This document shows positions 7,139-15,248 of a stretch of DNA of 45,284 nt, one piece after another. The notes beneath the pieces are model-generated. The model was not told the DNA's origin. It saw only the letters and a program-made list of their open reading frames with translations, and searched no databases. Every line of letters starts with the position of its first letter. Within the stretch, counting starts at the first letter, position 1. Origin of the DNA: Lachnospiraceae bacterium. Its GTDB lineage: Bacteria > Bacillota > Clostridia > Lachnospirales > Lachnospiraceae. The DNA lies in contig CAAFVW010000146.1 in NCBI GenBank assembly GCA_900766575.1, positions 1 to 45,284 on the forward strand. The letters run 5' to 3'. The translations under genes and the position numbers were made by a program.

Positions 7139-8152
7139 ATGCAGCAGCGCAGAAAACTAAGATATCTCATAGCATTTATCATACTTGCGGCAGGAATTCT
7201 GGTGCTGTTGTTTTTGAATATTGCAATCGGGACGGTGGATATATCCAGGCAGGAGATGCTTGCAGCAATCCGTGAGAAAGACAGTATGACGGCACGGATT
7301 CTGTGGGAGATCCGTATGCCGCGGACGCTGGCTGCGTGCATTCTGGGCGGAGCATTGGCACTGGCCGGGTATCTGTTACAGACTTTTTTCCATAATCCGA
7401 TTGCTGGACCGTTTGTGCTGGGAATTTCTTCCGGCGCGAAGATGGTGGTAGCGCTGGTGATGGTATTTTTGTTGGGAAATACTGTGAGAATCAGCTCTGG
7501 AGTATTGATCCTGGCAGCTTTTCTGGGAGCAATGCTGTCTATGGGCTTTGTCCTTCTTATGGCGAGGAAGGTAAACAGTATGTCGATGTTAGTAGTCAGC
7601 GGTGTAATGATCGGCTATATCTGTTCGGCGGTCACAGAGCTGGTGGTAACTTTTGCGGAGGATGCTGATATTGTAAATCTTCACAACTGGTCCAGAGGAA
7701 GCTTTTCCGGAATGACCTGGGATAATGTGACTGTCATGGCAATGGTGGTGGCAGTGACATTTTTTCTGGTAGTGTTACTGGCAAAGCCGCTGGAAGCCTA
7801 TCAGCTGGGAGAGACTTACGCGCAGAATCTGGGAGTGAACATCCGGACATTGCGAATCCTTCTGGTGGTGTTGTCAAGTATTTTGTCAGCATGTATCGTG
7901 GCATTTGCGGGACCGATTTCTTTTGTGGGAATCGCTGTACCGCAGCTGATTCGGAAACTTTTCGGAACGACAAAACCGTTACTTATGATACCGGCCTGTT
8001 TTCTGGGCGGCAGCGTATTCTGTCTGTTCTGTGATCTGCTGGCGAGAACGTTAATGGCTCCTACAGAATTGAGTATCAGTACCGTGACGGCGATCTTCGG
8101 AGCCCCGGTAGTATTGTGGATCATGGTGTCAAGGAAGAAAAACGGTGAATGA
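7139..8152 (+). CDS. btuC: ABC transporter permease (BtuC/FecCD family)
   Basis: A 337-residue integral membrane protein with about ten hydrophobic segments. Family hallmarks include 'R-M-P-R-T-L-A-A-C-I-L-G-G-A-L-A' near residue 60, 'HNPIAGPFVLGISSGA', 'WSRGSFSG' and 'ISFVGIAVPQLIRKLFG', the last being the cytoplasmic coupling region that contacts the ATPase. It forms the channel of the importer and starts 9 bases after btuF. The BtuC/FhuB/FecCD family handles vitamin B12, haem and Fe-siderophores. Assignment to corrinoid transport rests on the riboswitch and the cob neighbours. Confidence 0.9.
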   Translation: MQQRRKLRYLIAFIILAAGILVLLFLNIAIGTVDISRQEMLAAIREKDSMTARILWEIRMPRTLAACILGGALALAGYLLQTFFHNPIAGPFVLGISSGAKMVVALVMVFLLGNTVRISSGVLILAAFLGAMLSMGFVLLMARKVNSMSMLVVSGVMIGYICSAVTELVVTFAEDADIVNLHNWSRGSFSGMTWDNVTVMAMVVAVTFFLVVLLAKPLEAYQLGETYAQNLGVNIRTLRILLVVLSSILSACIVAFAGPISFVGIAVPQLIRKLFGTTKPLLMIPACFLGGSVFCLFCDLLARTLMAPTELSISTVTAIFGAPVVLWIMVSRKKNGE

Positions 8153-8173
8153 TTTCCGGAAAGGTGACAGGCG

Positions 8174-9298
8174 ATGCAGGGGAATTATTATTTTACAACA
8201 GAAAAAATGACCGTCGGTTATGATGGAAAACCTCTGATCGGGAATGTGGAGATCACACTTCAAAAAGGCGAGATTCTGACATTGATCGGACCGAACGGTG
8301 CCGGGAAATCCACAATTCTGAAAAGCATGACAAGGCAGCTGGCACTCATTGCCGGAACGGTCTGTCTGGACGGAAAAGATTTGAAAACGCTGTCCGGTGA
8401 GGAACTGTCCAAGAAAATGGCGGTGGTCATGACGCAGAGACTGCGTTCGGAACTGATGACCTGCGAAGATGTGGTGGCTACGGGGCGTTATCCTTATACC
8501 GGGAGATTCGGTATTTTGTCGGCAGACGATCATACAGCGGTGGAAAAAGCAATGGAACTGGTACGGGTGTCAGAGATCAGAAATCTGGATTTTGACCATA
8601 TCAGTGACGGACAGAGGCAGCGGGTGATGCTGGCCAGAGCTATCTGTCAGGAACCGGAGATTCTGATTCTGGACGAGCCCACCTCTTATCTGGATGTGAG
8701 ACACAAGCTGGAATTTTTATCCATTTTGCAAAAATTGTGCCGGGAGAGACAACTGACCGTAATCCTGTCGCTACATGAGCTGGAACTGGCGGAGAAAATA
8801 TCCGACTGGATTCTGTGTGTAAATGGAACCGCCGTGGAGAGAATCGGCAGCCCGGAAGAGGTTATGACGGAAGGGTATATTACACATCTGTACGGAATTC
8901 AGACCGGAAGTTATGACGAGGCGAGCGCGGATATGGAGCTGGCTGCGCCGCAGGGTCTTCCGGAGGTATTCGTCATTGCCGGAGCAGGCAGCGGGCGAAA
9001 TACTTACCGGAGACTTCAGAGAGCGGGGATTCCCTTTGCAACAGGTATTTTGTATGAGAATGATCTGGACTGGCCAGTGGCAAAGGCGCTGGCGGCAGAG
9101 ACGGTCTCGGAACATCCTTTTGAACTGGTATCGCAGGCGAAACTGGATGAGGCAAAAAGAGTATTGGAACAGTGCAGCGAAGTGATCTGCTGCAGAGAAA
9201 AGTTCGGAAGTCTGGAAGGGTTTCAGCGGGAACTTCTGCTGTATGCGGAAGAAATTGGCAAGATGGCGGAAAAGGAATACAGCATATGGCAAAAGTAA
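8174..9298 (+). CDS. btuD: ABC transporter ATPase (BtuD-like) with C-terminal extension
   Basis: A 374-residue protein. Residues 1-250 are an ABC ATPase: Walker A GPNGAGKST (39-47), signature ISDGQRQR (143-150, Asp in place of the common second Gly), Walker B ILILDEP (164-170) and the switch His in 'LSLHELEL'. It powers the BtuC-like permease. Residues about 255-374 are an added domain that plain BtuD/FecE proteins of about 255 residues lack. It begins 'PEVFVIAGAGSGRNTYRRL' and contains 'PFATGILYENDLDWPVAKAL'; its role is not known. The 3' end overlaps cobQ by 13 bases. Confidence 0.9.
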   Translation: MQGNYYFTTEKMTVGYDGKPLIGNVEITLQKGEILTLIGPNGAGKSTILKSMTRQLALIAGTVCLDGKDLKTLSGEELSKKMAVVMTQRLRSELMTCEDVVATGRYPYTGRFGILSADDHTAVEKAMELVRVSEIRNLDFDHISDGQRQRVMLARAICQEPEILILDEPTSYLDVRHKLEFLSILQKLCRERQLTVILSLHELELAEKISDWILCVNGTAVERIGSPEEVMTEGYITHLYGIQTGSYDEASADMELAAPQGLPEVFVIAGAGSGRNTYRRLQRAGIPFATGILYENDLDWPVAKALAAETVSEHPFELVSQAKLDEAKRVLEQCSEVICCREKFGSLEGFQRELLLYAEEIGKMAEKEYSIWQK

Positions 9299-10761
9299 TC
9301 ATGATACAGGGCACTATGTCCGGCGCCGGAAAAAGTCTTCTGGTAGCGGGACTTTGCCGGATCTTCAAACAGGACGGTTATCGGGTGGCACCTTTTAAAT
9401 CCCAGAATATGGCATTGAATTCCTTCATCACCAGGGAAGGACTGGAAATGGGCAGGGCGCAGGTCATGCAGGCAGAGGCAGCGGGAATCGAACCGCTGGT
9501 GTGCATGAATCCTATTTTATTAAAACCCACCAGCCATACCGGATCGCAGGTGATCGTAAACGGCGAGGTGCGCGGCAATATGTCGGCAAGGGATTATTTT
9601 GCACATAAGACCGAGCTGATTCCGGATATCAAAGCAGCCTTCCGCAAGCTGGAAATGCAGGCAGATATTATTGTCATCGAGGGAGCAGGAAGTCCTGCGG
9701 AGATTAATTTAAAACAGAATGACATTGTTAATATGGGAATGGCTGCCATGGTGGATGCTCCGGTGCTTTTGGTCGGAGATATTGACAGAGGCGGCGTGTT
9801 TGCCCAACTGCTGGGAACGCTTATGCTGCTTACGGACGAGGAAAAAGCCAGAGTAAAAGGACTGATCATCAACAAATTCCGTGGAGATAAATCCATTCTG
9901 GACCCGGGAATCCGGATGCTGGAGGAACGCGGGAAAGTGCCTGTGACCGGAACTGTGCCGTATATGGAACTGTCGCTGGAAGACGAGGACAGTCTGAGTG
10001 ATCGTTTTGATAAAAAAGAAGTAAGTCAGATCGACCTGGCAGTGATACATTATCCGAGAATCTCTAATTTTACAGATTTTGATGTGTTTGAACAGATGTC
10101 TCAGGTCAGTGTAAGGTATGTTACCAATGTCAGAGAACTGGGGAATCCGGATATGATTTTCCTCCCGGGGAGTAAAAATACCATGGGAGATCTGAAGTGG
10201 ATGCGGCAGAACGGTCTGGAGGCCGCGGTAAAACGGGCGGCTGTGAAAGTCCCTGTCTTCGGAATCTGCGGTGGTTATCAGATGTTAGGCTGTGAAATCG
10301 CCGACCCGGATGGCGTAGAGGAAGGCGGCAAGCTGCGCGGTATGGAACTTCTGCCGGTGCAAACCGTATTGCAGAAGGAGAAAAAGCGCTGCCAGACAGA
10401 GGGAAAACTTGAGAATATCGAAGGTATTTTTGCAGGACTTTCGGGATGTGAGTTTGCCGGATATGAGATTCACATGGGGCGGACGGTAATGTGTGACCCG
10501 GGGAAAAGGCTGGCCGTAATTACCAATGCCGAAGGAAATGTGTACGGCTCCTATATTCATGGCTTGTTTGACAGAGGAGAGATTGCTGGCCGTCTGGTAC
10601 AGGCACTGGCAGAGAAAAAAGGAATTTCACTGGATGCGTGTGGCTGGGAGGACTATCGCACCATCAAGGAAAGACAATATGACAAACTGGCAGATACCCT
10701 GCGGCAACATCTGCATATGGAGGAAATCTATGGAATGCTCAGAGAAGCCCATATTTCATAA
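9286..10761 (+). CDS. cobQ: cobyric acid synthase (CobQ/CbiP)
   Basis: A 491-residue glutamine amidotransferase that amidates four side chains (b, d, e, g) of adenosylcobyrinic a,c-diamide using ATP and glutamine. The N-terminal DTBS-like ATPase half has the P-loop GTMSGAGKS (about 9-17), 'PFKSQNMALNSF', and 'EGAGSPAEINL'. The C-terminal type-1 amidotransferase half has the nucleophile Cys328 in G-I-C-G-G-Y-Q and His425 in S-Y-I-H-G-L. Length and motifs are complete. The ATG at 9286 follows 'aaggaatacagc' and overlaps the end of btuD; the next gene starts inside its 3' end. Confidence 0.95.
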   Translation: MAKVIMIQGTMSGAGKSLLVAGLCRIFKQDGYRVAPFKSQNMALNSFITREGLEMGRAQVMQAEAAGIEPLVCMNPILLKPTSHTGSQVIVNGEVRGNMSARDYFAHKTELIPDIKAAFRKLEMQADIIVIEGAGSPAEINLKQNDIVNMGMAAMVDAPVLLVGDIDRGGVFAQLLGTLMLLTDEEKARVKGLIINKFRGDKSILDPGIRMLEERGKVPVTGTVPYMELSLEDEDSLSDRFDKKEVSQIDLAVIHYPRISNFTDFDVFEQMSQVSVRYVTNVRELGNPDMIFLPGSKNTMGDLKWMRQNGLEAAVKRAAVKVPVFGICGGYQMLGCEIADPDGVEEGGKLRGMELLPVQTVLQKEKKRCQTEGKLENIEGIFAGLSGCEFAGYEIHMGRTVMCDPGKRLAVITNAEGNVYGSYIHGLFDRGEIAGRLVQALAEKKGISLDACGWEDYRTIKERQYDKLADTLRQHLHMEEIYGMLREAHIS

Positions 10762-11818
10762 TTACAACAGAGCGGAACTGGAGCAGATCAAGATCGAGGA
10801 ACCGAACGAAACTGCGCGCAGACAGGTGAAAAAACACTGGGATGCCCTGGCAAAACCTTTGGATGGCATGGGGAATTTTGAAACCATTACGGCGCAGATC
10901 GGAGCGATTCAGGGAACGGAGCAGATCGATATCCGCAAAAAAGCAGTCCTGATTTTCTGCGCGGATAACGGAATTGTGGAGGAAGGTGTGAGTCAGACCG
11001 GACAGGAGGTTACGGCGGCGGTGGCTAAGTCCATGGCGCGGAAAGGCTCTTCTGTCTGTAAAATGGCAGAGAGCATCGGGGCCGAGACAATTCCCGTGGA
11101 TATCGGGATCTGTGGAAAAGAATCTATTCCGGGGGTGCTGGATCGTAAAGTGCGTTCCGGAACCCGGAATTTCTTAAAAGAACCGGCCATGACGGAAGAA
11201 GAGACAGTTCGGGCCGTAGCTGCCGGAATCGAACTGGTGCGGGATTGTAAAAAGCAAGGGTATCGGATACTGGCTACCGGTGAGATGGGAATCGGCAATA
11301 CGACTACCAGCAGTGCAGTGACCGCCGCACTCTTACAGTGTGAAGCAGAAGAAGTGACGGGCAGAGGTGCAGGACTGACGGATCAGGGATTATTGCGCAA
11401 GCAGCAGGCAATTCGCAGAGCATTGGAGAAGTATGATTTGTGGCACGCGGATGCGTTCACGGTATTACGAACCGTGGGAGGATTGGACATTGCAGGGCTG
11501 ACCGGCATGTGTATCGGCGGGGCAATGTGGCATGTTCCTGTGGTACTTGATGGTGTGATCAGCATGGCAGCGGCGCTGGCAGCGGAGCGGTTGCTTCCGG
11601 GGGTACGGGAATACCTGATTCCTTCCCACCTGGGGAAAGAACCAGCCGCAGCAAAACTGGCAGAGGCATTGCAGCTATCTCCGGTCATTCATGCAGGAAT
11701 GGCACTGGGAGAAGGAACCGGGGCGGTGATGATGTTCCCACTGCTTGACATGACGTTAAACATCTATGGACAGAGTGCTACATTTTCCGATATTTCTGTG
11801 GAACAGTATAAGAGGTAA
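10730..11818 (+). CDS. cobT: nicotinate-nucleotide-dimethylbenzimidazole phosphoribosyltransferase (CobT)
   Basis: A 362-residue enzyme that activates the lower-ligand base by transferring ribose-5-phosphate from nicotinate mononucleotide, giving alpha-ribazole phosphate. Family motifs seen: 'LAKPLDGMGNFE', 'FCADNGIVEEGVSQT', 'GEMGIGNTT-SSA', 'GRGAGLTDQGL', 'IPSHLGKEPAA' and the C-terminal catalytic-Glu region 'LGEGTGAVM'. The start at 10730 has GGAGG 6 bases upstream and overlaps cobQ by 32 bases, so translation is probably coupled. Longer in-frame starts run back into cobQ and add unrelated residues. No DMB synthesis gene is in the window, so the base comes from elsewhere in the genome or from outside. 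Confidence 0.95.
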   Translation: MECSEKPIFHNYNRAELEQIKIEEPNETARRQVKKHWDALAKPLDGMGNFETITAQIGAIQGTEQIDIRKKAVLIFCADNGIVEEGVSQTGQEVTAAVAKSMARKGSSVCKMAESIGAETIPVDIGICGKESIPGVLDRKVRSGTRNFLKEPAMTEEETVRAVAAGIELVRDCKKQGYRILATGEMGIGNTTTSSAVTAALLQCEAEEVTGRGAGLTDQGLLRKQQAIRRALEKYDLWHADAFTVLRTVGGLDIAGLTGMCIGGAMWHVPVVLDGVISMAAALAAERLLPGVREYLIPSHLGKEPAAAKLAEALQLSPVIHAGMALGEGTGAVMMFPLLDMTLNIYGQSATFSDISVEQYKR

Positions 11819-11823
11819 CAGCG

Positions 11824-12375
11824 ATGATGACATTGATCCTGGGTGGCAGCGGCAGTGGAAAATCAGCTTATGCGGAAGATTATCTGCTGCGTGCGGCTGC
11901 AGATAAAAGAAAATATTATATTGCCACCATGCAGATCTGGGATGCGGAGATGCAGGCCAAGGTAGAACGGCATCATAAGCTGCGGCAGGGAAAAGGATTT
12001 ACTACGATCGAACAGCCTGTGGCAGTGGAGAAAGCGTTGGAAACGATGCAGCAGCCATGTGCGGTATTGCTGGAATGTATGTCAAACCTTGTGGCGAATG
12101 AAATGTTTTCCGGGGAACAGCCGGAAGATGGACAGGTGATCATCGACCGGATCCTTCGTGGTATGGAAATGCTGAAATGCCAGGCAGATCTATTTGTCAT
12201 TGTCACGAATAATGTATTTGAGGATGGCATTGCCTATGACAGAGGCACTTTCGAATATATCGAGGCTCTGGGCAGGATCAATGAGCGACTGGCGGCAGAG
12301 GCAGATGAGGTGATTGAAGTGGTTGCCGGGATTCCACAGTGGATCAAGAGAGCGGAGAGGAAGAATATCATATGA
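11824..12375 (+). CDS. cobU: adenosylcobinamide kinase/guanylyltransferase (CobU)
   Basis: A 183-residue protein resembling the bifunctional enzyme that phosphorylates adenosylcobinamide and attaches GMP. The P-loop GGSGSGKS (7-14), 'YIATMQIWDAEM', and the His pair at 50-51 in 'KVERHHKLRQ' (equivalent to the guanylylated His46 of Salmonella CobU) are present. However, the family's 'TNEVG-GIVP' nucleotide-binding loop is replaced by 'TNNVFEDGIAYD', with normal sequence resuming at 'RINERLAAEADEV'. A second gene 774 bases downstream keeps the GIVP part (see 13150-13545). ATG 11824 (or the next codon, 11827) follows 'aagaggtaacagcg'. The stop overlaps the start of cobS. Confidence 0.9.
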   Translation: MMTLILGGSGSGKSAYAEDYLLRAAADKRKYYIATMQIWDAEMQAKVERHHKLRQGKGFTTIEQPVAVEKALETMQQPCAVLLECMSNLVANEMFSGEQPEDGQVIIDRILRGMEMLKCQADLFVIVTNNVFEDGIAYDRGTFEYIEALGRINERLAAEADEVIEVVAGIPQWIKRAERKNII

Positions 12376-13142
12376 AAGTTATAAAATCTTTTTTCATAGC
12401 CTTTTCCATGTATTCCAAGATTCCGATGCCGCAGTTCGAATGGAAAGATGAGGATATGCGGTATGCACTATGTTTTTTCCCCTGGGTGGGAGCAGTTATC
12501 GGTGCGCTTTTGTGTCTGTGGAAGTTGTTCTGTGATCGTTTTGGCATAGGAACCTTATGTTATGCGGCAATCGGAACGGCAATCCCACTGCTTGTCACCG
12601 GCGGCTTTCATGTGGATGGATTCCTGGATACCTGCGATGCTCTGCATTCTTATCAGGCAAGGGAGAGGAAGCTGGAAATTCTGAAAGATTCCCACATCGG
12701 GGCATTTGCAGTGATTATGCTTGCGTTGTACGGACTTGTTTTTCTGGGATGTTTTTCGGAAATTCATGCATTGCGCTCTGTCGGAGTAGTGGGGGCCGGA
12801 TGTTTCCTGTCCAGAGTGTTAAGCGGCATTGGGGTGGTGAGTTTTCCCTCTGCGAAGCAGGAGGGAACGTTATATCTGTTCGCAGATAAAGCGCAAAAAA
12901 CGGTTGTACGCTCGTTATTGTATGCGCAGGGAATATTGTGTATCTGCTTTATGCTGTGGCTGTCACCGGTGACCGGAGGCCTGGCGGTGCTGGCGGCATT
13001 GCTTACAATGGGATATTACTATTACAGAAGCAAGAAAGAATTTGGCGGTATCACCGGAGACACGGCAGGATATTTTGTGACATTGTGTGAAGGATGTATT
13101 GTCGTGGCGGCAGTGTTGGCGGAATTGTTGCTTGTGAGGTAG
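12372..13142 (+). CDS. cobS: adenosylcobinamide-GDP ribazoletransferase (CobS)
   Basis: A 256-residue integral membrane enzyme that joins adenosylcobinamide-GDP and alpha-ribazole (phosphate) in the last assembly step. Motifs: N-terminal 'FSMYSKIPMP', 'FPWVGAVIGAL', the polar 'TGGFHVDGFLDTCDAL' with metal-binding acidic residues, 'LKDSHIGAFAV', and 'GGITGDTAGY' near the C-terminus. Six or so hydrophobic segments are visible. The ATG overlaps the cobU stop (ATGA at 12372), a mark of coupled translation. Confidence 0.94.
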   Translation: MKVIKSFFIAFSMYSKIPMPQFEWKDEDMRYALCFFPWVGAVIGALLCLWKLFCDRFGIGTLCYAAIGTAIPLLVTGGFHVDGFLDTCDALHSYQARERKLEILKDSHIGAFAVIMLALYGLVFLGCFSEIHALRSVGVVGAGCFLSRVLSGIGVVSFPSAKQEGTLYLFADKAQKTVVRSLLYAQGILCICFMLWLSPVTGGLAVLAALLTMGYYYYRSKKEFGGITGDTAGYFVTLCEGCIVVAAVLAELLLVR

Positions 13143-13149
13143 CAGAAAC

Positions 13150-13545
13150 ATGAAACTGGTTATTGGCGGATACGCGCAGGGAAAATTACATTATGTACAG
13201 CAAAATATGATATCGCAGAGAGAACAGCGGAAAACTATAATTCTGGACGGAACACTGGATGTATTCCGGAAGACAGACGGTTCCACGGTAATCGTGAATC
13301 ATTTACACCGCTATATCCGGGAACAGCTGCATCAGGGGAAAAATCCGGAAGAAGCAATTATGACCTTTCTGGGGGAACATCCGGACGGTATCCTGATCTG
13401 CGATGAAATCGGCAATGGCATCGTCCCTATAGAAGCGGAAGAGCGGATTTACAGAGAGCGTACCGGCAGAATATTAGAGCAGCTGGCAGCGCAGGCGGAT
13501 GAGGTGGTGAGAGTCGTATGCGGAATCGGTCAGAGAATCAAATGA
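13150..13545 (+). CDS. short CobU-like protein lacking kinase motifs
   Basis: A 131-residue protein. The C-terminal half aligns with the end of CobU: 'DEIGNGIVPIEAEERIYRERTGRI' corresponds to 'NEVG-GIVP...AGR', followed by 'LAAQADEVVRVVCGIGQRIK'. The N-terminus 'LVIGGYAQGKLHY' keeps the glycines of the P-loop but has Leu where Ser or Thr is required. The guanylylated-His segment is missing entirely (usual CobU length is about 180). It may be a partner subunit for the CobU at 11824, which lacks exactly the GIVP loop, or a regulator or decaying paralogue. It sits 7 bases after cobS, and its stop overlaps cobC (ATGA), so it is translated as part of the operon. Confidence 0.82.
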   Translation: MKLVIGGYAQGKLHYVQQNMISQREQRKTIILDGTLDVFRKTDGSTVIVNHLHRYIREQLHQGKNPEEAIMTFLGEHPDGILICDEIGNGIVPIEAEERIYRERTGRILEQLAAQADEVVRVVCGIGQRIK

Positions 13546-14147
13546 AAAAGGAAATATGTGCAATTCGGGTGACCTTGATCCGTCACGGAGCAACGGCATC
13601 GAACAGAGAAGGGCGATATATTGGGAAGACCGATGAGAGATTAAGTGAAGAAGGAATCAAGGCATTACAGCAATACAAAGGTGCCGGAAAATATCCTGCG
13701 GCAGATACCCTGTTTTCAAGCCCCATGAAACGATGCCTGGAGACAGCGCAGATCCTGTATCCCGGTCAGACCCCGATGCTGATACAGGAATGGGAAGAAA
13801 TGGATTTCGGGGCATTCGAAGGACATAATTATAAAGAGCTTTCCAGTGATCCAAGGTATCAGCAATGGATCGACAGCGGCGGCATCCTGCCTTTTCCGGA
13901 AGGAGAGAGCAGAGAGGACTTTATCCGGAGAAGTGTTGCCGGATGGGAGAGCATGCTGAAGAATTTGAGCATACAAAACGCGACTGCAATAGTTCACGGC
14001 GGTACGATCATGGCACTGCTTAGTCATTTCCTGGGGGGAGATTATTTTGACTATCAGGTGAAGTGCGGACAAGGTTATACAGGCAGACTTGTGTTTACAG
14101 AAGGAACGCAACAACCGGAGTGGTTGGATTGGAAACCATTAGGATAA
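13542..14147 (+). CDS. cobC: alpha-ribazole phosphatase / histidine phosphatase (CobC)
   Basis: A 201-residue member of the histidine phosphatase (phosphoglycerate mutase-like) family, with catalytic 'LIRHGATASN' near residue 14, 'LFSSPMKRCLETA', 'EMDFGAFEGHNYKEL' and the second His in 'AIVHGGTIMA'. In this operon it should remove the phosphate from alpha-ribazole-5'-phosphate or adenosylcobalamin-5'-phosphate. The start at 13542 overlaps the previous stop as ATGA with no strong ribosome binding site, so re-initiation is likely. The family has many substrates; the position inside the cob operon makes CobC the best reading. Confidence 0.9.
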   Translation: MKKEICAIRVTLIRHGATASNREGRYIGKTDERLSEEGIKALQQYKGAGKYPAADTLFSSPMKRCLETAQILYPGQTPMLIQEWEEMDFGAFEGHNYKELSSDPRYQQWIDSGGILPFPEGESREDFIRRSVAGWESMLKNLSIQNATAIVHGGTIMALLSHFLGGDYFDYQVKCGQGYTGRLVFTEGTQQPEWLDWKPLG

Positions 14148-14196
14148 GAAGTACTCCTGCCGGAAAGCCGGTAGATTACAGAAGGACAGAATTGTT

Positions 14197-15207
14197 ATGA
14201 AATATCATATAATAGCATTTGCAGCGGGATTTTTATTGGATCAACTGCTTGGGGACCCTTATTTTCTGCCCCACCCCATCCGCGGTATCGGATGGCTGAT
14301 CACGCAGCTGGAAAAATGGCTGCGCGGAAATTCAATGAGTGAGCCTGCAAAAATGGAAAGTAAAGAAGCCCATCCCATGACACAGCGTACCCAGGGCAGA
14401 ATTCTGGTCTTACTGGTGTTACTCATCACGGGGAGCATTGCTGCATTTATATTAGTTGGAGCTTATCACATCTATTCCGGACTTGGTGTTGTGATCGAAT
14501 CCATCATGACTTACCAGATCCTGGCAGTGAGATGTCTGCAGGTGGAGAGTGGAAAAGTATGGAAACAGTTGAAAGCAGGAGACTTGCAGGCGGCCAGAAC
14601 AGCGGTGTCCATGATCGTCGGCAGAGACACGGAAAATCTCACAGAGGAAGGAGTGGCCAAAGCTGCCATTGAGACAGTGGCGGAGAATACCTCCGACGGC
14701 GTGATTGCGCCGATGCTCTATACGGCGTTTGGCGGGCCGGTGCTTGGTTTTTTATATAAAGCAATCAATACCATGGATTCCATGGTGGGCTATAAGAATG
14801 AGAAATATCTTTATTTTGGGAGAGCAGCAGCAAAGCTGGATGATGTGGTAAATTATCTTCCATCCAGAATCAGTGCGCTGCTCATGATCGGAGCGGCATT
14901 TTTAAGTGGTGGAGAATACCATGGCAGGCAGGCCTGGCAGATCTGGCGCAGAGACAGCAGAAAACATGCCAGCCCCAATTCCGCCCAGACAGAATCCGTA
15001 TGTGCCGGAGCGTTGGGAATACAGCTGGCCGGAGATGCCAGTTATTTTGGCAAAGTCGTGAAGAAGCCATACATCGGTGATCCGGTCAGACCGGTAGAAT
15101 ACGAGGATATCCGGAGAGCGAACCATCTGATGAACCGGACGGCATGGATATGCGAGGTACTGTGTCTGGGGATTCTGGCAATGGCAGCATTTATATATTG
15201 CTATTGA
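14197..15207 (+). CDS. cbiB: adenosylcobinamide-phosphate synthase (CbiB)
   Basis: A 336-residue integral membrane protein that attaches aminopropanol phosphate (or aminopropanol) to adenosylcobyric acid. Hallmarks are the N-terminal 'GFLLDQLLGDPYFLPHPIRGIG', 'SMIVGRDTENLTEEGVAKAAIET', 'VAENTSDGVIAPM', 'AINTMDSMVGYKNEKY' and 'SPNSAQTESVCAGALGIQLAG'. The charged loop after residue 45 is slightly longer than in many CbiB proteins. It precedes cobD, which makes its substrate. It starts 49 bases after cobC. Confidence 0.95.
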   Translation: MKYHIIAFAAGFLLDQLLGDPYFLPHPIRGIGWLITQLEKWLRGNSMSEPAKMESKEAHPMTQRTQGRILVLLVLLITGSIAAFILVGAYHIYSGLGVVIESIMTYQILAVRCLQVESGKVWKQLKAGDLQAARTAVSMIVGRDTENLTEEGVAKAAIETVAENTSDGVIAPMLYTAFGGPVLGFLYKAINTMDSMVGYKNEKYLYFGRAAAKLDDVVNYLPSRISALLMIGAAFLSGGEYHGRQAWQIWRRDSRKHASPNSAQTESVCAGALGIQLAGDASYFGKVVKKPYIGDPVRPVEYEDIRRANHLMNRTAWICEVLCLGILAMAAFIYCY

Positions 15208-15248
15208 AATTTATCCGAAAAGTCATTGAAAGGAATGAAAAACGTCAA

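Noticed and set aside
8600..8623. ISDGQRQR signature instead of LSGGQ in the BtuD-like ATPase
   Set aside because: Asp at this place is tolerated in related importers and all other ATPase motifs are intact, so it is not treated as inactivation.
14157..14175. CCGG-AAAG-CCGG hairpin between cobC and cbiB
   Set aside because: The stem is short, with no T-run, and sits in the middle of a continuous operon; not supported as a terminator.
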